Source of the DNA: Erysipelotrichaceae bacterium
GTDB taxonomy: Bacteria; Bacillota_I; Bacilli_A; Erysipelotrichales; Erysipelotrichaceae
Assembly (NCBI GenBank): GCA_024684175.1
Contig: JAIKXJ010000073.1
Span: 1 to 18,550 of the forward strand
Direction of reading: 5' to 3'
DNA length: 18,550 nt
Below the pieces are notes generated by a model. That model saw nothing but the letters and a program-made list of their open reading frames with translations, was not told the origin of the DNA and did not search any database. Shown here piece after piece: positions 1 to 7,243 of the stretch. The position numbers were made by a program, and so were the translations under genes. Numbering within the stretch: the stretch's first letter is position 1; every line of letters begins with the position of its first letter.

Positions 1-1
1 C

Positions 2-1141
2 CGTATGTACCGCGACAAGACCGGCAAGGAGATCCATCCGTTTGAGCCTAAGATCGATTTCTCGTTCTCCAAGCTCTTCAGTCTGCTGAAGCTCAAGAGG
101 CAGATGAAGAAGCTTGTCAAGATCATGGAAACAAAATACAAGGGTTATGACTGCTATGGCCACCGCGGTGTGGCGCAGGGTCGTTATTCGGGTCTTTCCA
201 AAGGGCTGGATGATGCCTTGCAGCATATCGAAGGCGAGAATCCGAATCTGAAAGATCTGGCTCTGCCTTTCGATGAGTTCTGCCGACTCAACGGTGTGGA
301 AGAAGTCATGCGGATCTGGCTTGGCCCGTATACCTCTTTCGGTTACGGCTATTTTGATGAGATCCCGGCTGCCTATGTCATGAAGTATCTGGATACGACG
401 ACGGCGATCGAATTCATCAATATGCGTCTGTGGACTTGGAAGGAAGGCACACAGTCGATCTATGAAACTGCCAACAAAAAGCTCGATCATCCGGCTGTGC
501 TGAATACGGAAGTCGTCAAGGTCGAAAGACCGGCGGAAGGTGAAAAGGGAAAGATCAAGGTCACCGTTAAAAATGAAAACGGCGAAAGAACGGAAGAGTT
601 CGATCAGCTGATCGTCACGACACCGCTGGATCATTTTGCCGAATATGCGGATGCCAGAGAGGAAGAAAAGGAACTCTTCGGCAAGATCATCCATGAGAAA
701 TATGTCGACTTCATTGCGAGGTTCCCTGAAAACCAGGGACCGACGATCTCCGGTTATATCTTTGACAATATGACGTATGACAGGCTCGGCCATGCGATGG
801 TCTACTATCACCGCTGGGAAGATCTGAAGGCCAACTGCCCGAGCACGGTCTATGCCTTAAGGAACCACATGGGTTCGGAAGATGTTTCTTATGATGATAC
901 CATCAGAATGATGTGTGAAGATATGAAGACCTGCGGCTTCCCGATCGAAGAAAGACTGTACGAACAGGAATCTTATTACTGTCCGCATGTTTCTCCGAAG
1001 GATTATGCTGACGGCTGGTATGACAAGCTTGAGGCGATGCAAGGCAAACAGAATACCTGGTTTGCCGGTGAGATCATCAGCTTCGGTGATATGGAAGACA
1101 CCTGTGCCGCTTCCAAGGATCTTATTGAGAGATTCTTCTGA
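2..1141 (+). CDS. FAD-dependent amine-oxidase-like oxidoreductase, 3' part (5' end outside window)
   Basis: The reading frame is already open at the first base, so the gene starts upstream; the Met at position 5 is probably internal. The visible 378-379 residues lack the N-terminal Rossmann GxGxxG that such proteins need, which fits a truncated view rather than a broken gene. They carry the middle substrate-type domain and the C-terminal FAD-binding return of flavin amine oxidases: a typical strand with LIVTTPLDHF near residues 203-212, and NTWFAGEIISFGDMED near residues 350-365, where the family normally has a Gly-Glu contact to FAD. It ends 36 nt before the iron-sulfur flavoprotein gene in the same direction, so the two are probably co-transcribed and may share a redox pathway. 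The substrate cannot be told. Protoporphyrinogen-oxidase-like or carotenoid-desaturase-like members share the same fold, so the call is at family level only. Confidence 0.8.
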   Translation, partial: RMYRDKTGKEIHPFEPKIDFSFSKLFSLLKLKRQMKKLVKIMETKYKGYDCYGHRGVAQGRYSGLSKGLDDALQHIEGENPNLKDLALPFDEFCRLNGVEEVMRIWLGPYTSFGYGYFDEIPAAYVMKYLDTTTAIEFINMRLWTWKEGTQSIYETANKKLDHPAVLNTEVVKVERPAEGEKGKIKVTVKNENGERTEEFDQLIVTTPLDHFAEYADAREEEKELFGKIIHEKYVDFIARFPENQGPTISGYIFDNMTYDRLGHAMVYYHRWEDLKANCPSTVYALRNHMGSEDVSYDDTIRMMCEDMKTCGFPIEERLYEQESYYCPHVSPKDYADGWYDKLEAMQGKQNTWFAGEIISFGDMEDTCAASKDLIERFF

Positions 1142-1165
1142 TAATAGATAATTGCATATTGGTTT

Positions 1166-1171
1166 AGGAGG
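1166..1171 (+). promoter_or_regulatory. Ribosome binding site of the Fe-S flavoprotein gene
   Basis: A perfect AGGAGG lies 6 nt before the ATG at 1178, which fixes that start. Confidence 0.85.
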
Positions 1172-1177
1172 ACACAA

Positions 1178-4087
1178 ATGCCTGAGATTTACCGCAAGAA
1201 TAAAGAAACGATCTCCAAATACGAAGGAGAAAAAGACTTCAAAGAGAAGTATGCCAGATTAGCCAGAAAGATCACCGATAATGCCGAGCACATCATCGGC
1301 GGTGTCAAGGCTGAGGATCCGGAGTATTGGGGATTGAGAGAAATACTCAGCGAGGATGAGGTCGATGTTTTACTGACGCTGAAACTGCGCAAGTGGTATA
1401 CCTATGAACAGATCTGCGAACTGAACAAAAAACAGTTCAGCAAAGAAAAGATCGCTGAGCTGCTGGATCTGATGTCCGTTCACGGCATCCTGGAATATGA
1501 CTACGGCGATCATTACGACGACAACGGTCCGACCCAAGAGAAAGATGTCAGTGAAAAGAGATACCGTCTTTCTTACTTTGTACCGGGCAGTGCCGAACTG
1601 TTCAATTCTTCCGTCGACAGGATCGACAAGAATCCGGCGGTCGCTTCTTTCTTTGAAAGAATGACGTTCCTGCCGCTGGAGCACATCACCTCCATGGTAA
1701 GACCTGGCGGTGACGGCATCGGTATGCATGTCATTCCGGTCGAGAAGGAAGTTTCGATGCATAACGAAGCGCTGAAGATCGAAAAGATCTCTTACTGGCT
1801 GCAGAAATATGAAGGACACCTGTCCGCCGGTATCTGTTCCTGCCGCTATTCCAGAGCCAAACTGGGCGACGGCTGTACGGACGATCCGAATGACTGGTGT
1901 ATCCAGGTCGGCGACATGGCTGACTATACGGTCGAGACGGGAAGAGCTCACTATATTACCAAAGAAGAAGCGCTGGAGATCTTGAAAAGAGCCGAAGAGA
2001 ACGGTTATGTCCATCAGACGACGAACATCGACGGTGAAGATCATATCTTCGATATCTGTAACTGCAATGTTCAGATCTGCAATGCGTTGAGAACTTCGCA
2101 GCTCTACAATACCCGCAACATGTCCAAGAGCGCCTATACCGCGGAAGTCGACAACGACAAGTGCGTTGCCTGCAACCGCTGCGTGGAGATCTGTCCGGCC
2201 GGCGCGATCAAGCTCGGTCAGAAGCTCTGTGACAAGAACGGGAAACCGTTCGAATATCCGAAACAGCCTCTGCCTGATAAGATCAGGTGGGGAAAATATG
2301 CCTGGGATGAGAATTACCGTGATACGGCCAGAGTCAATACGCACAAGACCGGTACTTCGCCTTGTAAGGCAGCCTGTCCGGCACACGTTCCGGTCCAGGG
2401 TTATCTCAAGATGGCCAAGGAAGGCCGTTATGATGAAGCGCTGGCTCTGATCAAGAGGGAGAATCCGTTCCCGGCGATCTGCGGCAGAGTCTGCAACAAG
2501 CTTTGCGAACAGGCCTGCACCAGAGGAAAGGTCGATCAGCCGGTTTCCATCGATGAAGTCAAGAAATTCCTGGCGGAGCGTGATCTGCATGCGGAAACAC
2601 GCTATGTACCGAAGAAACTGATCAACAATCTGACTGGTGAATGGAAGCAGAAGATCGCGATCATCGGCGCCGGTCCGGCAGGACTCAGCTGTGCCTACTA
2701 TCTGGCGGAAAGAGGTTATTCACCGACTGTTTTTGAAAAGAATGAAAAACCGGGCGGCATGATGACTTATGGCATTCCTTCCTACAAACTGCAGAAGGAT
2801 GTCATCGAAGCGGAGATCGACGTCATCCGACAGCTGGGCGTCGAGATCAAGTGCGGCGTCGAAGTCGGAAAAGACATCACCATTCAGCAGCTGAAGGATC
2901 AGGGCTATCAGGCCTTCTACATCGCGATCGGCTGCCAGGGCGGAAGGCTTCCGGGCGTTCCGAACGAAACAGCGGAAGGAACGGATATCGCAGTCAATTT
3001 CCTGAAAGGCGCATTGAGCGATCCTGATCAGAAGTACGACGGCGATGTCGTTGTCGTCGGCGGCGGTAATGTAGCCATCGACTGTGCAAGGACAGCTCAC
3101 CGTTTCCATCCGGATTCCGTCTCCATGTTCTGTCTTGAATCCAGAGAAACGATGCCGGCTTCAAAGCAGGAGATCGCGGAAGCGGAAGAGGAAGAAGTGA
3201 AGATCAATCCGGGCTGGGGTCCTAAGGAAGTTCTGGTCGATGAGAAGGGGCATGTCAATGGCATCGTCTTCAAACGCTGTCTTTCAACGATCGATCCGGA
3301 AACGGGTGCGTTCTCGCCGAAATACGATGAGGAAGATACGATCACGGTCAAAGCAAATAAGATCATCTTCGCGATCGGCCAGAGCATCGTCTGGGGCGAT
3401 CTGCTGAAGGATACAGGCGTGACTTTCTCCAGAGGTAATTATCCGGCTGCCGATAAGTTCACTTATCAGACAGCGGATGAAGCGATCTTTGTCGGCGGTG
3501 ACGTCTTCACCGGACCGAAGTTCGTTATCGATGCGATCGGTCAAGGCCACGAAGCTGCCGAATCACTGATCCGTTTCGTCTCTGAATACAATGTTCCGCT
3601 GACGGTCGGACGTGACCGCCGTTTCTTCAAGGCACTCGATACGGACAACATTACGGTACCGTCTTACGACCACGCAGGACGTCAGGAACCGGAAGTCGAG
3701 CATATCGAAGATGCCGGTCACTCCTTTGCCGATCCGCGCAAGATCTTCACGGAAGAACAGGTCAGGACCGAGTGTTCAAGATGTCTGTCCTGCGGCGTCA
3801 ATATCGTCGATGAGAACAGATGTATCGGCTGCGGTCTGTGTACAACGCGCTGTGAATTTGACGCGATCCATCTCAAGAGAGATCATCCGGAAATGACGGA
3901 CTATCGCCGTGCGGAAGATAAGATCGGCGGTCTGATCTCTTATGCAATACCGCGTGCCGTCAAGATCATCTTCAACAGCGGTTCCAAGGAAGCGAAAGAA
4001 ATGGCTGCCAAGCGCAAAGCCTTCAAGGTCGATCCGGAAAAACCGCATACCGGCAATGCCGTCGACATCGAAGAGATGATGAAATAA
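1178..4087 (+). CDS. Multidomain Fe-S flavoprotein: ferredoxin modules fused to a GltD-like FAD/NAD(P)H oxidoreductase
   Basis: This 969-residue protein stacks several redox modules. Residues 1-170 are mostly helical and resemble a winged-helix segment. Residues 217-303 hold a cysteine-rich block (GICSCRY, GDGC, DWC, then DICNCNVQIC). Residues 329-341 are a 4Fe-4S ferredoxin motif (CVACNRCVEICP). Residues 396-448 match the helical Fe-S domain of the glutamate synthase small subunit/dihydropyrimidine dehydrogenase type (CKAACPAHVPV, CGRVCNKLCEQAC). An FAD Rossmann motif follows at 494-503 (AIIGAGPAGL), an NAD(P) motif at 624-636 (VVVVGGGNVAIDC) and the FAD-closing GGDVFTGP at 773-780. Residues 866-892 carry ECSRCLSCG and a second ferredoxin motif, CIGCGLCTTRC. 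GltD alone is about 450-490 residues, so this is roughly twice that length. It is likely a cytoplasmic electron-transfer enzyme moving electrons between NAD(P)H and low-potential acceptors. No glutamate synthase large subunit is visible, so calling it gltD would be wrong. Confidence 0.85.
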   Translation: MPEIYRKNKETISKYEGEKDFKEKYARLARKITDNAEHIIGGVKAEDPEYWGLREILSEDEVDVLLTLKLRKWYTYEQICELNKKQFSKEKIAELLDLMSVHGILEYDYGDHYDDNGPTQEKDVSEKRYRLSYFVPGSAELFNSSVDRIDKNPAVASFFERMTFLPLEHITSMVRPGGDGIGMHVIPVEKEVSMHNEALKIEKISYWLQKYEGHLSAGICSCRYSRAKLGDGCTDDPNDWCIQVGDMADYTVETGRAHYITKEEALEILKRAEENGYVHQTTNIDGEDHIFDICNCNVQICNALRTSQLYNTRNMSKSAYTAEVDNDKCVACNRCVEICPAGAIKLGQKLCDKNGKPFEYPKQPLPDKIRWGKYAWDENYRDTARVNTHKTGTSPCKAACPAHVPVQGYLKMAKEGRYDEALALIKRENPFPAICGRVCNKLCEQACTRGKVDQPVSIDEVKKFLAERDLHAETRYVPKKLINNLTGEWKQKIAIIGAGPAGLSCAYYLAERGYSPTVFEKNEKPGGMMTYGIPSYKLQKDVIEAEIDVIRQLGVEIKCGVEVGKDITIQQLKDQGYQAFYIAIGCQGGRLPGVPNETAEGTDIAVNFLKGALSDPDQKYDGDVVVVGGGNVAIDCARTAHRFHPDSVSMFCLESRETMPASKQEIAEAEEEEVKINPGWGPKEVLVDEKGHVNGIVFKRCLSTIDPETGAFSPKYDEEDTITVKANKIIFAIGQSIVWGDLLKDTGVTFSRGNYPAADKFTYQTADEAIFVGGDVFTGPKFVIDAIGQGHEAAESLIRFVSEYNVPLTVGRDRRFFKALDTDNITVPSYDHAGRQEPEVEHIEDAGHSFADPRKIFTEEQVRTECSRCLSCGVNIVDENRCIGCGLCTTRCEFDAIHLKRDHPEMTDYRRAEDKIGGLISYAIPRAVKIIFNSGSKEAKEMAAKRKAFKVDPEKPHTGNAVDIEEMMK

Positions 4088-4097
4088 GTAAATGATC

Positions 4098-4132
4098 AAA
4101 AACAATACCTCGTAACAGAGGTATTGTTTTTT
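4098..4132 (+). terminator. Intrinsic terminator after the redox gene pair
   Basis: An 11-bp perfect stem (AACAATACCTC at 4101-4111 with GAGGTATTGTT at 4118-4128) closes a 6-nt loop and runs into a T tract, 13 nt after the stop codon. The A run on the left makes it potentially bidirectional, which would also insulate it from the downstream mobile element. Confidence 0.9.
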
Positions 4133-4148
4133 ATAGAGTGTATACACA

Positions 4149-4162
4149 GTTCCGTGAGGAAC
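4149..4162. repeat. Small hairpin at the IS200-type left end
   Basis: GTTCC (4149-4153) and GGAAC (4158-4162) pair around GTGA. It is short and could be chance, but it lies immediately outside the larger left-end hairpin. Confidence 0.4.
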
Positions 4163-4168
4163 AAACAT

Positions 4169-4185
4169 TACCCGCTATGCGGGTA
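4169..4185. repeat. IS200/IS605-type subterminal hairpin
   Basis: TACCCGC (4169-4175) pairs perfectly with GCGGGTA (4179-4185) around TAT. Subterminal hairpins of this size are what Y1 (TnpA) transposases recognise in single-stranded DNA at the left end of IS200/IS605 elements, and the start of a Y1 transposase gene follows 92 nt later. Confidence 0.6.
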
Positions 4186-4206
4186 CGCGGCAGATGTTAA
4201 ACAAAA

Positions 4207-4267
4207 ATGTCACCTCTCCTTAAAATAGAATTGTTCAAGCTCTATTTACAGAAAGGAAAGGTGACAT
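4207..4267 (+). promoter_or_regulatory. Long leader hairpin sequestering the tnpA ribosome binding site
   Basis: ATGTCACCTCTCCTT (4207-4221) pairs with AAGGAAAGGTGACAT (4253-4267) with one mismatch. Inside this, AAATAGA (4223-4229) pairs with TCTATTT (4241-4247). The right arm contains the AAGGAAAGG that would serve as Shine-Dalgarno for the ATG at 4277. A leader structure masking the tnpA ribosome binding site is an established feature of IS200 and keeps transposase synthesis very low. Here it survives although the gene behind it is broken. Confidence 0.7.
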
Positions 4268-4276
4268 ATCTATTAT

Positions 4277-4414
4277 ATGGCAAATCAGCACAACACATTG
4301 GCTCACACGAAATGGATGTGCAAGTACCACATCGTTTTCATTCCCAAATATCGCCGCAAGGTGATATACAACCAGTTAAGAAAAGATATCGCACAATACA
4401 TCAAAACCGAATGA
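4277..4414 (+). pseudogene. tnpA: IS200/IS605-family Y1 transposase TnpA, N-terminal remnant
   Basis: Only 45 codons remain before a TGA at 4412-4414. The product starts MANQHNTLAHTKWMCKYHI and continues with VFIPKYRRKVIYNQ, the well-known N-terminal strand of IS200 transposases. Family members are about 130-155 residues long; the HUH metal-binding histidines and the catalytic tyrosine lie beyond this point and are missing. The similarity stops about where IS3-type coding begins (near 4410), so truncation came from a recombination or insertion event and not a simple point mutation. It is non-functional. Confidence 0.85.
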
Positions 4415-4901
4415 AAAGTGGTCCACCGATGTATCCGAGTTCCATATCTCTGCAGGCAAACTGTACCTGGCTCCCGTACTGGACATGTACAACGATGAGA
4501 TCATTGCCTATGACGTCTCACTGTCTCCTGATTTCTTACAACAGAGAAGGCTGCTGGACATAGCTTTCAGTAAATTCAAAGATCTGACAGGTCTCATACT
4601 CCATTCCGATCAGGGCCGGCAATATCAGCAGCATATCTGGCACAAAGCTCTGAACGACAGGGGAATCATCCAATCCATGTCGAGAAAAGGCAACTGATTG
4701 GATAACGCTCCGATCGAGAACTTCTTCGGCAAGCTTAAGAACGAGATGTTCTATGGACATGAATATGAATTTCAAACACTGGATCAACTGAAGGAAGCGA
4801 TCGAAGAATACATAGTCTACTACAATACAAAACGCATCAAAACCAAATTAAAAGGTCTGACTCCTTGTGAAGCAAGAAGCCAGGCCATATCACTGAGTTA
4901 A
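4410..4901 (+). pseudogene. IS3-family transposase OrfB, C-terminal remnant with in-frame TGA
   Basis: In a single frame the segment encodes KWSTDVSEFHISAGKLYLA, then LILHSDQGRQYQ, SMSRKGN, a TGA stop at 4695-4697, then LDNAPIENFFGKLKNE and the C-terminal part up to TAA at 4899-4901. These are the D, D and E regions of the rve/DDE integrase core of IS150-like OrfB proteins: D in STDVSEF, D in HSDQG, E in IENFFG. Full OrfB proteins have about 270-300 residues; about 160 codons remain. The N-terminal HTH_21 region and orfA are absent. In the family the TGA position normally reads Cys (GNCLDNA), so this looks like a nonsense mutation. The remnant cannot make an active transposase. Confidence 0.88.
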
Positions 4902-4913
4902 CTTAATTATTTA

Positions 4914-4939
4914 TCGTCCAAATAATGGGGTTCACGACA
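4914..4939. repeat. Putative right terminal inverted repeat of the IS3-family remnant
   Basis: Read inward from the right end, the sequence is TGTCGTGAACCCCATTATTT followed by GGACGA. It starts with TG and has the aaccccat...ttggac layout of IS150-subgroup ends. The matching left repeat is absent, as expected if the left half of the element was lost. Confidence 0.6.
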
Positions 4940-5037
4940 TTTACGGGTGGTGATTATGACAGATCTGCGACACTGAATCATATCTTTAGAAGTGATAGAG
5001 TTAATAAAGCATTCTTATCAGTTCAAGATCATTTCTT

Positions 5038-7224
5038 TCATGTATTGTCGGGATCGCTGCTGATATATTTAAAACACATCATCGTCAGATCGTCGAACTG
5101 CGGCGCATCGCCGGAGAATTCATCGATCTGTTCGCGCACTTTGCTCAAGAACAGCTGCAGGTCGGTATGATCATCAACATTATTTTCCATGCTTACGTGC
5201 AAGGCTTCCAACATCCTCTTTTCGCCGAAGAATTCTTTGCTGCTGTTGTTTGCCTCAGGAACGCCGTCCGTGTACAGGAACAGCATATCTCCCGGATCTA
5301 GATGCCATTTCACGTCGCGATAGGTCGAGTCTTTCATTGCACCCATAGCGATACCGTGCGGTTCTTTTTCCATCGTAAAGCCTGTATCTTTTCTGTAAAA
5401 GACAGGATACTCATGTCCTGCACAGGCAGAGACAAGTTCACCGGTGGAGATCGTAAAGATGCCCAGCCAGACCGTTACGAACATGCTGTCGTCGTTGCCT
5501 TCGCACAGACGGTCGTTGACATCGAAGAGGATCTCGGAAGGATTTTCATACTGTCCGCTCAGGGTGACGTTTTTGATCAGTGTCTTGGCGATCACCATGA
5601 ACAGGGCAGCCGGAACACCTTTGCCGGAAACGTCGGCCATGACCAGCGCGAGATGATCCTCGTCGATCAGGAAAAAGTCATAGAAGTCACCGCCGACCTG
5701 TTTGGCCGGGGTCATGACTGCATAAAGATCGAATTCTTTTCTTTCCGGAAAAGCCGGGAAATCCGTCGGAAGCATGTTCATCTGGATATCGGCTGCGACG
5801 TTGAGCTCCGTAGTCAGCCTTTGCTTCTCCGAAGTGATATCGACGATCTCGCGGACGTATCCCTGCATCTTTTTCGACATGTCGGCAAAAGCTCTTGCCA
5901 GTACCTCGATCTCATCGCCGGTAAGCAGGATGTCTTCCACCTGGAAACTCATGTCGTCTCCTTGCATCTGCGAAACGCGCAGGGTCATCCTCTTGATCGG
6001 ATCGACCAGACGGTTCGAAAAGATCATGGAAAGCTGCCAGGCCAGAAGAAGGATCAGAGCGGAGATGACGATCGTGGCAACGACCGTTCGGCCTGCATTG
6101 CTGTGCATCTCGTTTATGGACTTTTCCATGACCTCATCGGTCTGCTGAGCCAGCAGATAGGCGGTAGCGTTGAGATCGTCCTGGGAAATGCTCAGCAGCT
6201 GTGTCCAGCCCAGTGTCTCGATCGGCGCATAGGCGATATAGGTCTTCTTTCCGTCCACTTCCAGCAATGAGAAGCCGACGCCTCCTTCAAGAGCTTGATT
6301 CACAAGCGTGACCAGCTCCGCGTTGCTGCTTTCCGGTAAGCTCTTCATCTCGATGCCGTTCATGCCTAATTCGCCGTCCGTCTGCGAAGAATAGATGATG
6401 TTGCCGTTCTCATTGATCAGACAGGTATCGGTGTATTCTCCCAGGCTTGCATTGGCGACGATGTCAGCCAGAGATCCCAGTTCGACGGAACCGCCGCAGA
6501 CGGCCGCAAGTTCCCCGTGCACATAGACGGGAACGCCGACCATCACTTCGTAGGTATTGAAATAGTTGTCGATATTGACCGGGGTAAAGTAAGTCGTGCC
6601 GTGAACGATGGCTCCCACATACCACGGACGTCTGTAGGCGTTGTAGAACTGGGGCTGGCCGTCCGGACCGATCTTGGCTTCCGGCGTTCTGTCCACGATG
6701 ATGCTGGCACCTCCCGGCAAGGAGACCATGCAGTCCAGCAGGGACTCGCCTCCCTCGACCATTTCCAGCATCATGTTTCTGAGGCTTCCGATCCTCAGGA
6801 TCTGCTGCTTCAGCTGGGGATCATCGATGTCGGCCTTATCGGAATACAGCAGCTGCAAAGTCAGTTCTCCCGCATCCGCTTCGGAAGGGACCGGAACTTC
6901 GACCGGAGAATAGGCGGAAGGCTCTTCCAGGACCATCTGGACCTGTCTTGCCAGGATCTCAAGGTCGTGGCGCATCGTCCAGAATTCTCCGTCGATGATC
7001 TTTGCTTCGGAGACCACATACTTCTGGAAGCTTTCCGTAGCCATATCCCGCATGGAATCCGACAGCGTATCCATGATGACCGCATTCTGATTCCTGTTTG
7101 TTTCTTCCATCAGCTTGGCATAGCTGCTGACCTGAAAAATACCGAACGCCATAAAGAGAATGAGGGTGATGGCGATCAGTATGATGTTCATTCGAAATAT
7201 CTTAACACGAAGACTTTCTTTCAT
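5038..7224 (-). CDS. Membrane-bound dCache-HAMP-PP2C (SpoIIE/RsbU-type) serine/threonine phosphatase
   Basis: The 728-residue protein starts with a membrane helix (about 11-33), followed by an extracytoplasmic region of about 340 residues. That region contains the YNAYRRPWYVGA signature (194-205) and repeated PAS-like folds typical of dCache sensor domains. A second membrane helix (about 381-402), a HAMP segment (about 403-455) and a short coiled coil lead to a SpoIIE-type PP2C domain at about 480-720. The metal-binding motifs are intact: VGGDFYD (510-516), MADVSGKGVPAALF (529-542), YTDGVPEA (651-658) and DDLTMM (711-716). Proteins of this type sense an external ligand and dephosphorylate an anti-sigma-factor antagonist (STAS protein) in partner-switching pathways. 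No STAS or anti-sigma gene is in the window. The start is supported by GGGAGGT at 7229-7235. The gene follows the lipoprotein gene by 19 nt, so the pair is likely one operon. Confidence 0.92.
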   Translation of the reverse strand: MKESLRVKIFRMNIILIAITLILFMAFGIFQVSSYAKLMEETNRNQNAVIMDTLSDSMRDMATESFQKYVVSEAKIIDGEFWTMRHDLEILARQVQMVLEEPSAYSPVEVPVPSEADAGELTLQLLYSDKADIDDPQLKQQILRIGSLRNMMLEMVEGGESLLDCMVSLPGGASIIVDRTPEAKIGPDGQPQFYNAYRRPWYVGAIVHGTTYFTPVNIDNYFNTYEVMVGVPVYVHGELAAVCGGSVELGSLADIVANASLGEYTDTCLINENGNIIYSSQTDGELGMNGIEMKSLPESSNAELVTLVNQALEGGVGFSLLEVDGKKTYIAYAPIETLGWTQLLSISQDDLNATAYLLAQQTDEVMEKSINEMHSNAGRTVVATIVISALILLLAWQLSMIFSNRLVDPIKRMTLRVSQMQGDDMSFQVEDILLTGDEIEVLARAFADMSKKMQGYVREIVDITSEKQRLTTELNVAADIQMNMLPTDFPAFPERKEFDLYAVMTPAKQVGGDFYDFFLIDEDHLALVMADVSGKGVPAALFMVIAKTLIKNVTLSGQYENPSEILFDVNDRLCEGNDDSMFVTVWLGIFTISTGELVSACAGHEYPVFYRKDTGFTMEKEPHGIAMGAMKDSTYRDVKWHLDPGDMLFLYTDGVPEANNSSKEFFGEKRMLEALHVSMENNVDDHTDLQLFLSKVREQIDEFSGDAPQFDDLTMMCFKYISSDPDNT

Positions 7225-7243
7225 GTAGACCTCCCGTGTTCGT

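Larger units (their letters stand above)
4149..4939 (+). mobile_element. Chimeric insertion-sequence remnant: IS200/IS605-type left end fused to IS3-family right half
   Basis: The segment begins with IS200-type hairpins and the start of a Y1 transposase, switches near 4410 to the 3' half of an IS3-family orfB, and ends in an IS150-like terminal sequence at about 4914-4939. Neither element is complete: the IS200 part lacks its catalytic half and right end, and the IS3 part lacks its left end, orfA and the first part of orfB. It lies between the terminator of the redox genes and the 3' end of the convergent phosphatase gene, where an insertion would be harmless. The exact left boundary is uncertain within about 4133-4169. 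Positions 4940-5037 between the element and the phosphatase stop show nothing I can name. Confidence 0.8.

Noticed and set aside
1370..2590. A 406-codon open frame on the minus strand inside the Fe-S flavoprotein gene
   Set aside because: It is antisense to a gene with unmistakable domains. Its length follows from the codon bias of the sense gene, and the product resembles no family.
1178..4087. Annotation as glutamate synthase small subunit (gltD)
   Set aside because: The length, the extra ferredoxin and cysteine-rich modules and the absence of a large subunit gene argue against glutamate synthase; only the oxidoreductase core is shared.
4695..4697. Selenocysteine or UGA reassignment in the IS3 transposase remnant
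   Set aside because: The gene is already truncated at its 5' end, no SECIS-like hairpin is evident right after the TGA, and TGA ends several intact genes in the window. A nonsense mutation is simpler.
5302..6270. A 322-codon plus-strand open frame opposite the phosphatase gene
   Set aside because: The sense strand has the complete PP2C, HAMP and dCache signatures. The antisense translation shows no recognisable pattern.
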